In this document: piece by piece, positions 1 through 8,514 of the stretch
Position numbering within the stretch: the stretch's first letter is position 1
How the letters are laid out: each line of letters starts with the position of its first letter
Assembly (NCBI GenBank): GCA_900538705.1
Contig: UPZG01000001.1
Location: forward strand, 1,178,001 to 1,242,000
Direction of reading: 5' to 3'
From: an uncultured Porphyromonadaceae bacterium
GTDB taxonomy: Bacteria; Bacteroidota; Bacteroidia; Bacteroidales; Barnesiellaceae_A
DNA: 64,000 bases
Program-made: the position numbers and the translations under genes
Notes under the pieces: generated by a model
What the model was told of the DNA's origin: nothing
Databases searched by the model: none
The model's input: the letters and a program-made list of their open reading frames with translations, nothing else

Positions 1-709
1 CGATATCGTTTGGTATTCCGTAAAAGGCCTCGGCTATACTTCCAGTAATGCAGGCCAATGTATCACTATCGCCACCTATAGATATAGCATTACGAATACT
101 ATCTATAAAATCAGTTCCATCTATAAAAGCTCTAATGGCTTGAGGAACTGTATCTTGACATGTTGCACCCCATACATAAGACGAACGTATTTCATCACAA
201 GTAAAATCTAAGTTATAATCATACTGCGACTCTATAGCCTTACGGATTACCTCCTTACTATTATTTTTTCGAGCCAAATAGATACACAGCGCCACAGCCT
301 GAGCCCCTTTTATACCCTCCGGATGATTGTGTGTACAAGCAGCCGATATACGAGCTGCTTCAAGAGTTTTGCTTTCTGTGTCGAATGCCCATCCTACCGG
401 TCCTACCCGCATTGCCGACCCATTACCACAACTATTATACGGTTCAAGACCTTGACCTCTTTGCGCACGCTTTACCCATGAAATAAAGCCTTCACCATAA
501 CCGCCCATAGGATATGGATAGCGTTTAGCATATGCCACGTAGTATTGCTCAGGTGTAGCACCATGCAACAGCCAATCGGCCGTAGCAACAGTAAGAATAG
601 TGTCGTCGGTATAATCATTTTCTGATGTAAAGAGCTGAAAATCTTTAGTATGAATATTATCAAACTCATAGATACTTCCTACAATGTCTCCTATAATTGC
701 GCCTATCAT
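1..709 (-). CDS. ADP-ribosylglycohydrolase family protein (3' end cut by window)
   Basis: The reverse strand is open from an ATG at 707-709 to the window edge, giving 236 complete codons and no stop. The translation begins MIGAIIGDIVGSIYEF, the usual start of ADP-ribosylglycohydrolase (DraG/ARH-like) proteins. It carries the two metal-binding acidic clusters of the family: NDYTDDT about 30 residues in, and GGDSDT near the cut end. Family members hydrolyse ADP-ribose from proteins or small molecules using two Mg ions; the substrate here is unknown. The metal ligands visible are intact, so it looks functional. It is not clearly coupled to rng, which lies 193 bp away behind a hairpin. The family call is firm; the biological role is not. 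Confidence 0.9.
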   Translation of the reverse strand, partial: MIGAIIGDIVGSIYEFDNIHTKDFQLFTSENDYTDDTILTVATADWLLHGATPEQYYVAYAKRYPYPMGGYGEGFISWVKRAQRGQGLEPYNSCGNGSAMRVGPVGWAFDTESKTLEAARISAACTHNHPEGIKGAQAVALCIYLARKNNSKEVIRKAIESQYDYNLDFTCDEIRSSYVWGATCQDTVPQAIRAFIDGTDFIDSIRNAISIGGDSDTLACITGSIAEAFYGIPNDI

Positions 710-835
710 ATCTTTTATATATTTTCATTACTTTATTTTTAAGACAAATGAATGCCTACTGTCCTGAACAAAGATAAGGAAACAAGAAGAAAATAGAACG
801 GGCCTTTTATTATTTCTTTCAACTAATAATCAACA

Positions 836-873
836 ATAACGCGGTAACTCTATGGAAGGAATTACCGCGTTAT
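836..873 (-). terminator. Hairpin terminator after rng
   Basis: A perfect 12-bp stem (ATAACGCGGTAA at 836-847 with TTACCGCGTTAT at 862-873) and a 14-nt loop lie 30 bp beyond the rng stop. The flank on the minus strand is T-rich but has no long T run. Because the stem is symmetric it could also act on the opposite strand. Confidence 0.6.
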
Positions 874-902
874 AAAACATATAAGACGCTGGCTCATTAA
901 TA

Positions 903-2480
903 TTATTTTATTTCCAGCTCTTCTTTCATATCAAGCTCGTTGCGCTCTTTGTCAAAGAATTTGTATTCGAGCAATGCGAGCGATTGGTCGGGTATGATTT
1001 TAAATCGGAACGAATATTTTCGTTTCCACTGCCATTTAAGGGAAAACAACCCACCTTTATCGATATAAGCTGCTACGTAAGGATGCAGATGTAGCGTGAA
1101 GTCGTTTTTTTTCAGTTTCAATACCATGTATGCTATTTTATCTTCGAGTCGGTCAGTAAATAGCATCGACGGCGCAATAATACCTTTTCCATGACAAGTC
1201 GGGCACTCCTCGCTTGTCGTTATGTCGAGAGCAGGCCGAACTCGCTGGCGAGTTATTTGCATGAGCCCAAATTTAGTCAAAGGCAATATGTTGTGGCGGG
1301 CACGATCGTTAACCATAAGTTCACGCATGCGGTCATAGAGTTTTTGGCGATTATCGGCATCGGCCATATCTATAAAATCTATGACAATAATTCCCCCCAT
1401 ATCTCTTAGCCTCAATTGCCGGGCAATCTCCTCTGCGGCATTCATATTTACCTCTATGGCGTTACTTTCTTGGTTGGTGGCCGATTTTGATCGATTTCCA
1501 CTATTAACATCTATGACGTGCAACGCCTCAGTATGCTCAATGATTATATATGCTCCGCTTTTGAAAGAGACTGTTTTACCAAACGAAGATTTCACTTGCT
1601 TGGTAAGCCCGAAATTATCGAAAATGGGCAATTCACCTTCATACAGTTTTACAATACCTTCAAGCTCGGGAGCTATGACACTTACGTAATTATGTATCTG
1701 CTGGTACGTAGCTCGGTCATTTACATATATATGTTCAAATGAAGGGCTGAAAATATCCCTCAGCATTCCTACTGCCCGACTCGATTCTTCATACACAAGA
1801 GCCGGTGCTTTGGGTTTCTTTCTGGTTTTGTCGATACAGTCTTCCCAACTTTTCACGAGCGACTTCATCTCGTTGTTAAGTTCGGCGACACGCTTTCCTT
1901 CGGCAACAGTACGCACTATAACCCCAAAATTCTTGGGTTTAATACTTTGTATGAGCTGTCTTAGACGAGCTCGCTCTTCGTTAGATTTTATTTTTTGCGA
2001 TACCGATACTTTATCGGCAAACGGAATAAGTACTAAATATCGCCCAGCAAACGATATCTCTCCTGTAAGACGTGGTCCTTTGGTAGAGATGGGTTCTTTG
2101 GTAATTTGCACAAGAACTTCTTGTCCTACCGTAAGGGCATCGGCAATGGTGCTATCCTTATCAAAAGGTTTCAGCATAGTAAACTTGGATAGCGACACAT
2201 TTTTCTTATTCTCACCTCGTTGGGACTTTATATACGCAGCACACGAGGGAAAACTTGGTCCCAAATCGAGGTAATGTAAAAAAGCATCCTTTTCGTAACC
2301 TACATCGACAAATGCAGCATTCAAACCCGGCATTAACTTTTTGACGCGTCCCAAGTATATATTCCCTACGGCATAGGGCGTATTATGAGGTTCTTTTTGC
2401 AACTCAACCAGACGCTTGTCTTCGAGCAACGCAATAGAGACCTCTTGGGGTTGTACGTCAACTACGAGTTCAGATGACAT
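903..2480 (-). CDS. rng: Ribonuclease G / E family endoribonuclease
   Basis: This 525-aa protein is an RNase E/G-type single-strand endoribonuclease, expected to act in rRNA maturation and mRNA decay in the cytoplasm. An S1-like RNA-binding region lies at about residues 35-130 (GNIYLGRVKK...AFVDVG). The catalytic core follows, with the two metal-binding aspartate motifs HVIDVNSG and IIVIDFIDM. A zinc-link motif CPTCHGKG lies near residue 430. Its length matches RNase G rather than the longer RNase E, because there is no C-terminal degradosome scaffold. The ATG at 2478-2480 is the natural start. It is downstream of the HU and COX24-type genes on the same strand, separated by two hairpins, so it may have its own expression control. 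Confidence 0.95.
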   Translation of the reverse strand: MSSELVVDVQPQEVSIALLEDKRLVELQKEPHNTPYAVGNIYLGRVKKLMPGLNAAFVDVGYEKDAFLHYLDLGPSFPSCAAYIKSQRGENKKNVSLSKFTMLKPFDKDSTIADALTVGQEVLVQITKEPISTKGPRLTGEISFAGRYLVLIPFADKVSVSQKIKSNEERARLRQLIQSIKPKNFGVIVRTVAEGKRVAELNNEMKSLVKSWEDCIDKTRKKPKAPALVYEESSRAVGMLRDIFSPSFEHIYVNDRATYQQIHNYVSVIAPELEGIVKLYEGELPIFDNFGLTKQVKSSFGKTVSFKSGAYIIIEHTEALHVIDVNSGNRSKSATNQESNAIEVNMNAAEEIARQLRLRDMGGIIVIDFIDMADADNRQKLYDRMRELMVNDRARHNILPLTKFGLMQITRQRVRPALDITTSEECPTCHGKGIIAPSMLFTDRLEDKIAYMVLKLKKNDFTLHLHPYVAAYIDKGGLFSLKWQWKRKYSFRFKIIPDQSLALLEYKFFDKERNELDMKEELEIK

Positions 2481-2508
2481 AATATTATTTTTAGGTTACT
2501 TTTATAGA

Positions 2509-2533
2509 GGAAGGAGTTTTGAGGCCTCCTTCC
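2509..2533 (-). other. Short hairpin in the rng leader
   Basis: An 8-bp stem (GGAAGGAG at 2509-2516 with CTCCTTCC at 2526-2533) sits about 30 nt upstream of the rng start. It could be part of a terminator for the upstream genes or a leader structure controlling rng. The sequence alone does not decide. Confidence 0.35.
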
Positions 2534-2565
2534 AAGGCCTTATTCAAACACAAGTATAATTAGAA

Positions 2566-2618
2566 GCAGAAAGAACAAACTTATGACAAAAACCATCAGT
2601 AAGTTTGTTCTTTTCTGC
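2566..2618 (-). terminator. Long hairpin after the COX24-type gene
   Basis: The arms at 2566-2583 and 2600-2618 pair over 18 bp with a single bulged base and a 16-nt loop. It lies about 40 bp after the stop of the 29-aa gene on the minus strand. Its position suggests transcription termination or processing between the HU/COX24 transcript and rng. There is no strong T tract. Confidence 0.6.
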
Positions 2619-2655
2619 ACTTAAACTTAAAAGTTTTGTCACAGCAAGAATTCAA

Positions 2656-2745
2656 TTATTTCTTCTTATGACGATTCTTTCTCAGTCTTTTTTTACGTTT
2701 GTGCGTGGCCATCTTGTGACCTTTTCTTTTTTTACCGTTAGGCAT
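2656..2745 (-). CDS. 29-aa AURKAIP1/COX24-type basic protein
   Basis: A very small open frame from ATG at 2743-2745 to TAA at 2656-2658 encodes 29 residues. It begins MPNGKKRK and is more than half Lys, Arg and His, ending RHKKK. I recognise it as the short AURKAIP1/COX24-domain protein that is nearly invariant in Bacteroidota; the domain is shared with a mitochondrial ribosomal small-subunit protein, so a ribosome-associated role is likely. It is preceded by HU (58-bp gap) on the same strand and followed by a strong hairpin. It is easy to miss because of its size. The call rests on the strikingly conserved sequence and a clean start and stop. Confidence 0.85.
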   Translation of the reverse strand: MPNGKKRKGHKMATHKRKKRLRKNRHKKK

Positions 2746-2803
2746 AGTGTATTATTTTTTAAAGTTCAATGAAAAATCAGCGACGAAATTATATTTTGAC
2801 AAC

Positions 2804-3076
2804 TTATTTTACGTTGTTCATAAAAGTCTTTGCAGGCTTGAAGGCCGGGATATTATGTGCAGGTATGATAATGGTGGTTTCCTTTGAAATATTACGAGCT
2901 GTTTTCTGTGCACGTTTCTTTACAATAAAGCTACCAAAACCTCTCAAATATACAGGTTCACCTTTACTCAAAGAATCTTTTACAGTTTCCATAAATTTCT
3001 CGATAGTTTCAAGCACTACGGCTTTTTCAATGCCAGTGCTCTTTGAAATCTCGTTTACGATGTCAGCTTTTGTCAT
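2804..3076 (-). CDS. HU family DNA-binding protein
   Basis: This 90-aa histone-like protein binds DNA as a dimer and bends it. The helical N-terminal half (MTKADIVNEISKSTG) and the β-arm half are typical. The arm contains GFGSFIVKKR and, near the tip, HNIPAFKPAK in place of the usual RNPQTGE-type segment, the variant seen in Bacteroidota HU. Length is standard. A promoter-like site lies about 55 bp upstream. It precedes the 29-aa ribosome-associated protein and rng on the same strand, so the group mixes nucleoid and RNA functions. Confidence 0.95.
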   Translation of the reverse strand: MTKADIVNEISKSTGIEKAVVLETIEKFMETVKDSLSKGEPVYLRGFGSFIVKKRAQKTARNISKETTIIIPAHNIPAFKPAKTFMNNVK

Positions 3077-3129
3077 GTCTGTAACGTTTTACGATTATAC
3101 TAATTATACATTTCTAATTTTTTGAATTG

Positions 3130-3159
3130 CAAATATATAGCTTTTTATCGTAATAGAAA
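3130..3159 (-). promoter_or_regulatory. Bacteroidota-type promoter for HU
   Basis: Read on the minus strand, TATATTTG (3130-3137) matches the -7 consensus TAnnTTTG. A TTTC lies 18 nt further upstream at the -33 position. It is about 55 bp before the HU start codon. Confidence 0.6.
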
Positions 3160-3282
3160 AAGCCTCTACCCTTAATTTTATGTCTATTTAGGGTATGCTA
3201 TTTTTTATGCTATCTGCAAAACGGATGCAAATATCGTGATTTTTTTCGACTTAAGCTATAATAATGACCTATTTTTTATAGC

Positions 3283-4680
3283 TTATTCGGGTATCTTTTC
3301 GCAATATAATTTATACAAGGCCATAACTTCGCGCACATACGACACGGTTTGCCTTCCCATCAAATATCCAAACCGGCACACTTCGTCGTTAAAGTATTCG
3401 GGATTGGCTTTCATAAGTATAGCATTTTCCACTTCCCCGGTCCACACATCCGGTTGCATATTATATTTCTGCGCCAAGGCAATAGCGTCATATACATGCC
3501 CTAAGCCAGCATTGTACGAGGCAAGAATAAAACACATCTTTTCGTGTTCATCATTTATCTTCTCAAAACTCTTCTCAACGCTTACCAGCGATTTTGCGGC
3601 CGCCATTACATTGGGCTCAGGATATGCAATACTGTCGGCACTCAAGCCAAATGCCGCTGCCGTAGCGGGCATTAATTGCATCAATCCTCGAGCACCAGCC
3701 CACGAAACGACACTGGTATCAAATCGCGATTCGTGGTAAGCTATCGCAGCCAGCATACGCCAATCCCAACCTGTCTTTTTAGCAACACGTTTAAATATAT
3801 CATCATATTTCGAGATACGACCATCTTTTACCGAAAGCATTACACGCGACGATGAGCGTTTTTCTTGTTCAAAATAACGTTTCGATATAGCTTTATATCT
3901 TTCAGAAGTTCCATTCTCTTCTACCCAACGGTCTATCTCTGCCGCCAAATGAGGGGCATCGGAACGTACTGCCCATTGCGAACGTTGTGGAAAACTTACG
4001 GCCAGTGAAATATTGATGTTAGGATAATATGTGCGGTTGAGTCGTGCCAAGTTTTCATCGGCCAATGTATAGGGGATTTCTCCTCTCGACACCATTTCAA
4101 TAAGGTCTTCTGTCACAACGGTATCACGATTGATACAATGTATATTGATGCCCCCACCCAACTCTTCATTAAGGTTTCTGATACGTTCTTCATATTTCGA
4201 ACCTCTCTCTACATACACATCTTTACCAACGAGACCTGTCACATTGGTTATGAGCGGTTTATTGCGTGTAGATTGCACCAATACTTGATACGAAACAACT
4301 TCAGGGCCACAATATATCATGTTTTTTTTCATATCACCGGTAACAGGCATTTCGTAGGCTATCACATCACCCTCTCCCTTCAGCAACATCTCCGTCAAGT
4401 GTGTGATGTTGTCAGCTACAGTCACAGTCGTCAGCAAGTTATTATCATCGGCAAACCGCTTTATGAGTTCATATTCGTAACCACGTTCCTCCCCCTTATA
4501 GAAAAAATAAGAGGTAGAACTATATAACGTAAGTATCCGTAATTCGCCACGCGCCTTTATTGAGTCCCAATCACACGCACCGCTATCTGAGTCACCCTTC
4601 TTATGGCCGCTACACGCGACAACAAGTAATGAGAGCAACAGAGATAGCAATACAAATATAGGAGAAGAGAGTCGGCGCAT
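3283..4680 (-). CDS. MltF-like membrane-bound lytic murein transglycosylase (lipoprotein)
   Basis: This protein (465 aa from ATG) has a lipoprotein signal with lipobox VVAC and Cys23. A periplasmic solute-binding (SBP type 3) domain covers about residues 45-270. A soluble-lytic-transglycosylase domain from about 300 contains AYHESRFD, whose Glu317 is the expected catalytic acid, followed by GARGLMQLMPATA. It cleaves peptidoglycan glycan strands with anhydro-muropeptide release; the N-domain regulates activity in MltF. The ATG at 4678-4680 is chosen. An in-frame TTG at 4684-4686, two codons earlier, abuts the udk stop and is a less likely start. It follows udk with a 6-bp gap, so the two are probably cotranscribed. 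Confidence 0.92.
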   Translation of the reverse strand: MRRLSSPIFVLLSLLLSLLVVACSGHKKGDSDSGACDWDSIKARGELRILTLYSSTSYFFYKGEERGYEYELIKRFADDNNLLTTVTVADNITHLTEMLLKGEGDVIAYEMPVTGDMKKNMIYCGPEVVSYQVLVQSTRNKPLITNVTGLVGKDVYVERGSKYEERIRNLNEELGGGINIHCINRDTVVTEDLIEMVSRGEIPYTLADENLARLNRTYYPNINISLAVSFPQRSQWAVRSDAPHLAAEIDRWVEENGTSERYKAISKRYFEQEKRSSSRVMLSVKDGRISKYDDIFKRVAKKTGWDWRMLAAIAYHESRFDTSVVSWAGARGLMQLMPATAAAFGLSADSIAYPEPNVMAAAKSLVSVEKSFEKINDEHEKMCFILASYNAGLGHVYDAIALAQKYNMQPDVWTGEVENAILMKANPEYFNDEVCRFGYLMGRQTVSYVREVMALYKLYCEKIPE

Positions 4681-4686
4681 AGGCAA

Positions 4687-5298
4687 TCACAGTCGTAACT
4701 TGTGCGATATATAGTCTTTCATCATCTCTATGGCAACAGTATTATGCCCACCTTGTGGAATAATAAGGTCGGCATATCGTTTGGTAGGCTCTATATGTTG
4801 TAAATGCATAGGGCGCAGCACTCGCTCATACCGTTCCAATACCATTTCAACGGTACGACCACGTTCAATAATATCACGATTGATAACCCGAATAAGCCGC
4901 TCGTCACTATCGGCATCGACAAATATTTTTATATCGAGCATGCTTCGTAAAGCCGGGTCGCAAAGGATAAGAATACCCTCGACGATGATAATATCGCGAG
5001 GTTCTACATGAATTGTTTCAGGTAACCGAGTACAGGTAAGGTACGAATAGGTAGGTTGTTCTATTGCCTGTCCATTTTTTAGTTGCTTCAAATGAGATAC
5101 CAATAGTTCCCATTCTATAGCGGCAGGCTCATCAAAATTGAGTTTTTGCCGCTCTTCGAGAGGCATATCACTATTGTCACGATAATATGAATCCTGTGGA
5201 ATTACGGCGACTTCTCCCTCCTTAAAGCTCTCTATTATCTTACGCACAACGGTCGTTTTTCCCGAGCCTGTGCCTCCTGCTATACCTATTACTATCAT
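4687..5298 (-). CDS. udk: Uridine kinase
   Basis: This 203-aa protein phosphorylates uridine and cytidine to UMP and CMP in pyrimidine salvage. It opens with the P-loop GIAGGTGSGKTT, followed by the PQDSYYRD motif typical of uridine kinases. Later motifs include NFDEPAAIEW and VEGILIL. Length matches the family (about 200-215 aa). It is directly followed by the lytic transglycosylase gene; purM lies 47 bp upstream on the same strand. Confidence 0.95.
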   Translation of the reverse strand: MIVIGIAGGTGSGKTTVVRKIIESFKEGEVAVIPQDSYYRDNSDMPLEERQKLNFDEPAAIEWELLVSHLKQLKNGQAIEQPTYSYLTCTRLPETIHVEPRDIIIVEGILILCDPALRSMLDIKIFVDADSDERLIRVINRDIIERGRTVEMVLERYERVLRPMHLQHIEPTKRYADLIIPQGGHNTVAIEMMKDYISHKLRL

Positions 5299-5345
5299 AA
5301 TATGATTTTTTCTATATAACCCGTCTAAGAAAGAGTATTACGCTT

Positions 5346-6515
5346 TTATTCATAAACAAAATGCCCAGCTTCCGACTCGATAATAAGTTCGTTATGAGGA
5401 GCATCTTCTACATAGCCGATTACTTGTGCATCTATACCAAAGCTACGAGCAATCTCAATCACTTTCAGAGCATCTTCTGAGGCAAGATATACTTCCATAC
5501 GATGTCCCATATTGAACACCTTATACATCTCTTTCCAATCGGTACCCGACTGCTCTTGTATGGTTTTAAATAGAGGCGGTACCGGGAACAGATTGTTTTT
5601 CACCACGCGCTTGTTCTCTACAAAGTGCATTACTTTGGTTTGTGCACCACCCGAGCAGTGTACCATTCCATGCACGCGGGGTCTCATTTCATCAAGCATT
5701 TTCTTAATGACAGGAGCATATGTGCGTGTGGGAGATAGTACCAGCTTACCAGCATCGAGAGACACCCCTTCTATTGCATCGGTAAGGTGTAATTTCCCTG
5801 AATATACCAAATCTTCAGGAACGGCATTGTCGTAAGTTTCGGGATATTTTTCGGCCAAATATTTCGCAAACACATCATGTCGTGCCGAGGTGAGGCCATT
5901 ACTGCCCATGCCCCCATTATATTCTTTTTCGTACGTTGCTTTTCCATACGAAGCCATACCTACAATTACATCGCCGGCTGTAATGTGTGCATTATCTATT
6001 ACGTCGGCACGTTTCATACGGCATGTCACAGTAGAGTCTACAATAATAGTACGCACAAGGTCGCCGACATCGGCTGTTTCACCACCTGTTGCATACGCAT
6101 TTACGCCCAACTGACGCAAATCGGCAAGCAGTTCTTCGGTTCCGTTTATTATGGCCGAAATTACTTCACCTGGTATCAGTAATTTGTTTCGCCCGATAGT
6201 TGAAGATACCAATATATTATCAGTAGCTCCCACGCAGAGCAAGTCATCGATATTCATAATAAGGGCATCTTGTGCTATACCCTTCCATACCGACAAATCG
6301 CCGGTTTCGCGCCAATAGGCATATGCCAAAGACGATTTTGTACCTGCGCCATCGGCGTGCATAATATTGCAATATGCAGGATCACCTCCTAAAATATCGG
6401 GGATTATCTTGCAAAAAGCCCGGGGGAAAATACCTTTGTCGATATTCTTAATAGCATTGTGTACATCTTCTTTCGATGCCGACACGCCGCGCAAGTTGTA
6501 ACGTTGGTCGCTCAT
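5346..6515 (-). CDS. purM: Phosphoribosylformylglycinamidine cyclo-ligase (AIR synthase), Bacteroidota type
   Basis: This 389-aa protein belongs to the PurM/AIR-synthase ATPase family, converting FGAM to AIR in purine synthesis. Visible motifs are HADGAGTKSSLAY near residue 55, NIDDLLCVGA, TGGETADV, and the C-terminal HCSGGAQTK. It is longer than the roughly 345-aa enterobacterial enzyme and diverges from it, as is usual for the Bacteroidota form that is often labelled AIR-synthase-related. No other pur gene is adjacent. Start ATG at 6513-6515. Confidence 0.88.
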   Translation of the reverse strand: MSDQRYNLRGVSASKEDVHNAIKNIDKGIFPRAFCKIIPDILGGDPAYCNIMHADGAGTKSSLAYAYWRETGDLSVWKGIAQDALIMNIDDLLCVGATDNILVSSTIGRNKLLIPGEVISAIINGTEELLADLRQLGVNAYATGGETADVGDLVRTIIVDSTVTCRMKRADVIDNAHITAGDVIVGMASYGKATYEKEYNGGMGSNGLTSARHDVFAKYLAEKYPETYDNAVPEDLVYSGKLHLTDAIEGVSLDAGKLVLSPTRTYAPVIKKMLDEMRPRVHGMVHCSGGAQTKVMHFVENKRVVKNNLFPVPPLFKTIQEQSGTDWKEMYKVFNMGHRMEVYLASEDALKVIEIARSFGIDAQVIGYVEDAPHNELIIESEAGHFVYE

Positions 6516-6658
6516 AACTATAAGTGGTATAAATTAGTGTACGCATTGTGCAGCCAATATGTGTTGCGCTACTACAATGCTTATCATAGGCAAAATTAAT
6601 TCAAAAAAGCGTCATATGCAATATATAAAATATATTCACACAGCAAGGATATACAAAA

Positions 6659-6691
6659 CGGGCAAGTACCACACTTGTATGCACTCGCCCG
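6659..6691 (-). terminator. Rho-independent terminator after lepA
   Basis: CGGGCAAGT (6659-6667) pairs with ACTCGCCCG (6683-6691), one mismatch, 12 bp beyond the lepA stop. On the minus strand it is followed by TTTTGTAT, a plausible U tract. Confidence 0.75.
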
Positions 6692-6702
6692 CTATATTAT
6701 CA

Positions 6703-8490
6703 TTAATCCAATTTCAGCACAGCCAAGAAAGCCTTTTGTGGCACCTCTACTGTACCTATTTGTTTCATCCGTTTCTTACCCTTTTTCTGTTTCTCAAGCA
6801 ATTTACGCTTACGGCTGATATCGCCACCATAACATTTGGCTGTAACATCCTTACGCACAGCCTTCACTGTTTCTCTTGCAATAATCTTGGCACCGATAGC
6901 AGCTTGTATGGCTATATCGAATTGCTGACGAGGTATGAGCTCCTTAAGTTTTTCGCACATACGTCTTCCGAAGCTTACCGCATTATCTATATGCGTCAGA
7001 GTAGACAGAGCGTCGACGCTCTCTCCGTTGAGCAGAATATCGAGTTTAACAAGACGACTTTCGCGATAGTCGTGTATATGATAATCGAAAGAGGCATACC
7101 CTTTAGATATGCTTTTCAATTTATCGTAAAAATCTATCACTATTTCGCCCAAAGGCATATCATAATAAAGTTCTACTCGGTTACCCGATATATATTCTTG
7201 CTTGATAAGCTCACCCCGTTTCCCAAGGCACAATGTCATAATAGGTCCTATAAAATCGGTTACCGTTATAATAGATGCTCGTATATATGGCTCTTCGATA
7301 TGATCTATTAACGTAGGATCGGGCAAACCCGAAGGATTGTGCACCTCTGTTTTATTACCTTTTTTGTCATATACGATATACGACACATTAGGCACCGTGG
7401 TAATAACATCCATATTGAATTCACGGTCGAGACGTTCTTGCACAATCTCCATATGGAGTAATCCCAAAAAACCACATCTGAACCCAAAACCGAGCGCAGC
7501 CGAAGACTCGGGCTGGAATGTTAAGGAGGCGTCATTAAGTTGCAATTTTTCGAGCGATGAACGCAGATTTTCAAAATCTTCGGTATCTATGGGATAGACG
7601 CCGGCAAACACCATGGGTTTTACCTCCTCAAAGCCATCGATGGCAGCATCGCAAGGGCGCTCTACATGGGTTATCGTATCTCCTACCTTAACTTCGCGTG
7701 ACGTTTTTATCCCCGAAATTATATAACCCACATTACCGGCACTTAACATTTCGCGTGGCGACATATCGAGTTTTAATACTCCTACTTCATCGGCATCATA
7801 CTCTTTCCCTGTAGCCACAAATTTTACCAAATCGCCTTTGTGTATCGTACCATTGCATATCTTGAAGTAAGCAATAATACCGCGGAAAGGATTGAAAACC
7901 GAATCAAAGATAAGGCATTGCAATGGAGCATCAGGATCGCCCAGTGGTGCCGGTATGCGCTCTATGATAGCAGACAGAATCTCTTCTACACCCACACCTG
8001 TCTTGCCACTTGCACGGATAATATCTTCGCGTTTACACCCCAACAAGTCTATTATCTGGTCTTCCACTTCATCGGGACGGGCACTGTCTAAGTCTACTTT
8101 ATTGACAACAGGTATTATCTCGAGGTCATTTTCTATGGCCATATACAAGTTCGATATAGTTTGAGCTTGTATACCTTGTGTTGCATCGACTATAAGCAAA
8201 GCGCCCTCACAGGCAGCAATAGAGCGTGAGACTTCGTAAGAAAAATCGACATGCCCCGGAGTGTCTATCAGATTCAGTATATATTTTTCGTTCTTATACT
8301 CATACTCCATTTGTATGGCGTGGCTCTTGATTGTGATGCCACGCTCCCGTTCCAAATCCATATCATCGAGTACCTGGTCTTGCAAGTCTTTACCAGCAAC
8401 TGTATGCGTAAATTCAAGCAAACGATCGGCCAGAGTACTCTTGCCATGGTCAATATGAGCTATGATACAAAAATTCCTTATGTGATTCAT
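6703..8490 (-). CDS. lepA: Elongation factor 4 (back-translocating GTPase LepA)
   Basis: This 595-aa translational GTPase acts on the ribosome, with roles proposed in back-translocation and 30S assembly. The G domain shows AHIDHGKSTLADR (P-loop), RGITIKS (switch I), DTPGHVDF (G3) and NKVD (G4). The characteristic LepA C-terminal domain runs to the end (RKKLLEKQKKGKKRMK-like basic segment followed by VPQKAFLAVL). Length matches EF-4 (about 600 aa). It is 24 bp downstream of recQ and ends at a hairpin terminator, so it probably closes the tig-clpP-clpX-recQ transcription unit. Confidence 0.97.
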   Translation of the reverse strand: MNHIRNFCIIAHIDHGKSTLADRLLEFTHTVAGKDLQDQVLDDMDLERERGITIKSHAIQMEYEYKNEKYILNLIDTPGHVDFSYEVSRSIAACEGALLIVDATQGIQAQTISNLYMAIENDLEIIPVVNKVDLDSARPDEVEDQIIDLLGCKREDIIRASGKTGVGVEEILSAIIERIPAPLGDPDAPLQCLIFDSVFNPFRGIIAYFKICNGTIHKGDLVKFVATGKEYDADEVGVLKLDMSPREMLSAGNVGYIISGIKTSREVKVGDTITHVERPCDAAIDGFEEVKPMVFAGVYPIDTEDFENLRSSLEKLQLNDASLTFQPESSAALGFGFRCGFLGLLHMEIVQERLDREFNMDVITTVPNVSYIVYDKKGNKTEVHNPSGLPDPTLIDHIEEPYIRASIITVTDFIGPIMTLCLGKRGELIKQEYISGNRVELYYDMPLGEIVIDFYDKLKSISKGYASFDYHIHDYRESRLVKLDILLNGESVDALSTLTHIDNAVSFGRRMCEKLKELIPRQQFDIAIQAAIGAKIIARETVKAVRKDVTAKCYGGDISRKRKLLEKQKKGKKRMKQIGTVEVPQKAFLAVLKLD

Positions 8491-8514
8491 TTATCAGTGT
8501 TATCGTAATCTTAT

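Noticed and set aside
6559..7311. 250-codon plus-strand open frame
   Set aside because: It lies almost wholly antisense to lepA, has no recognisable motifs, and lepA is intact.
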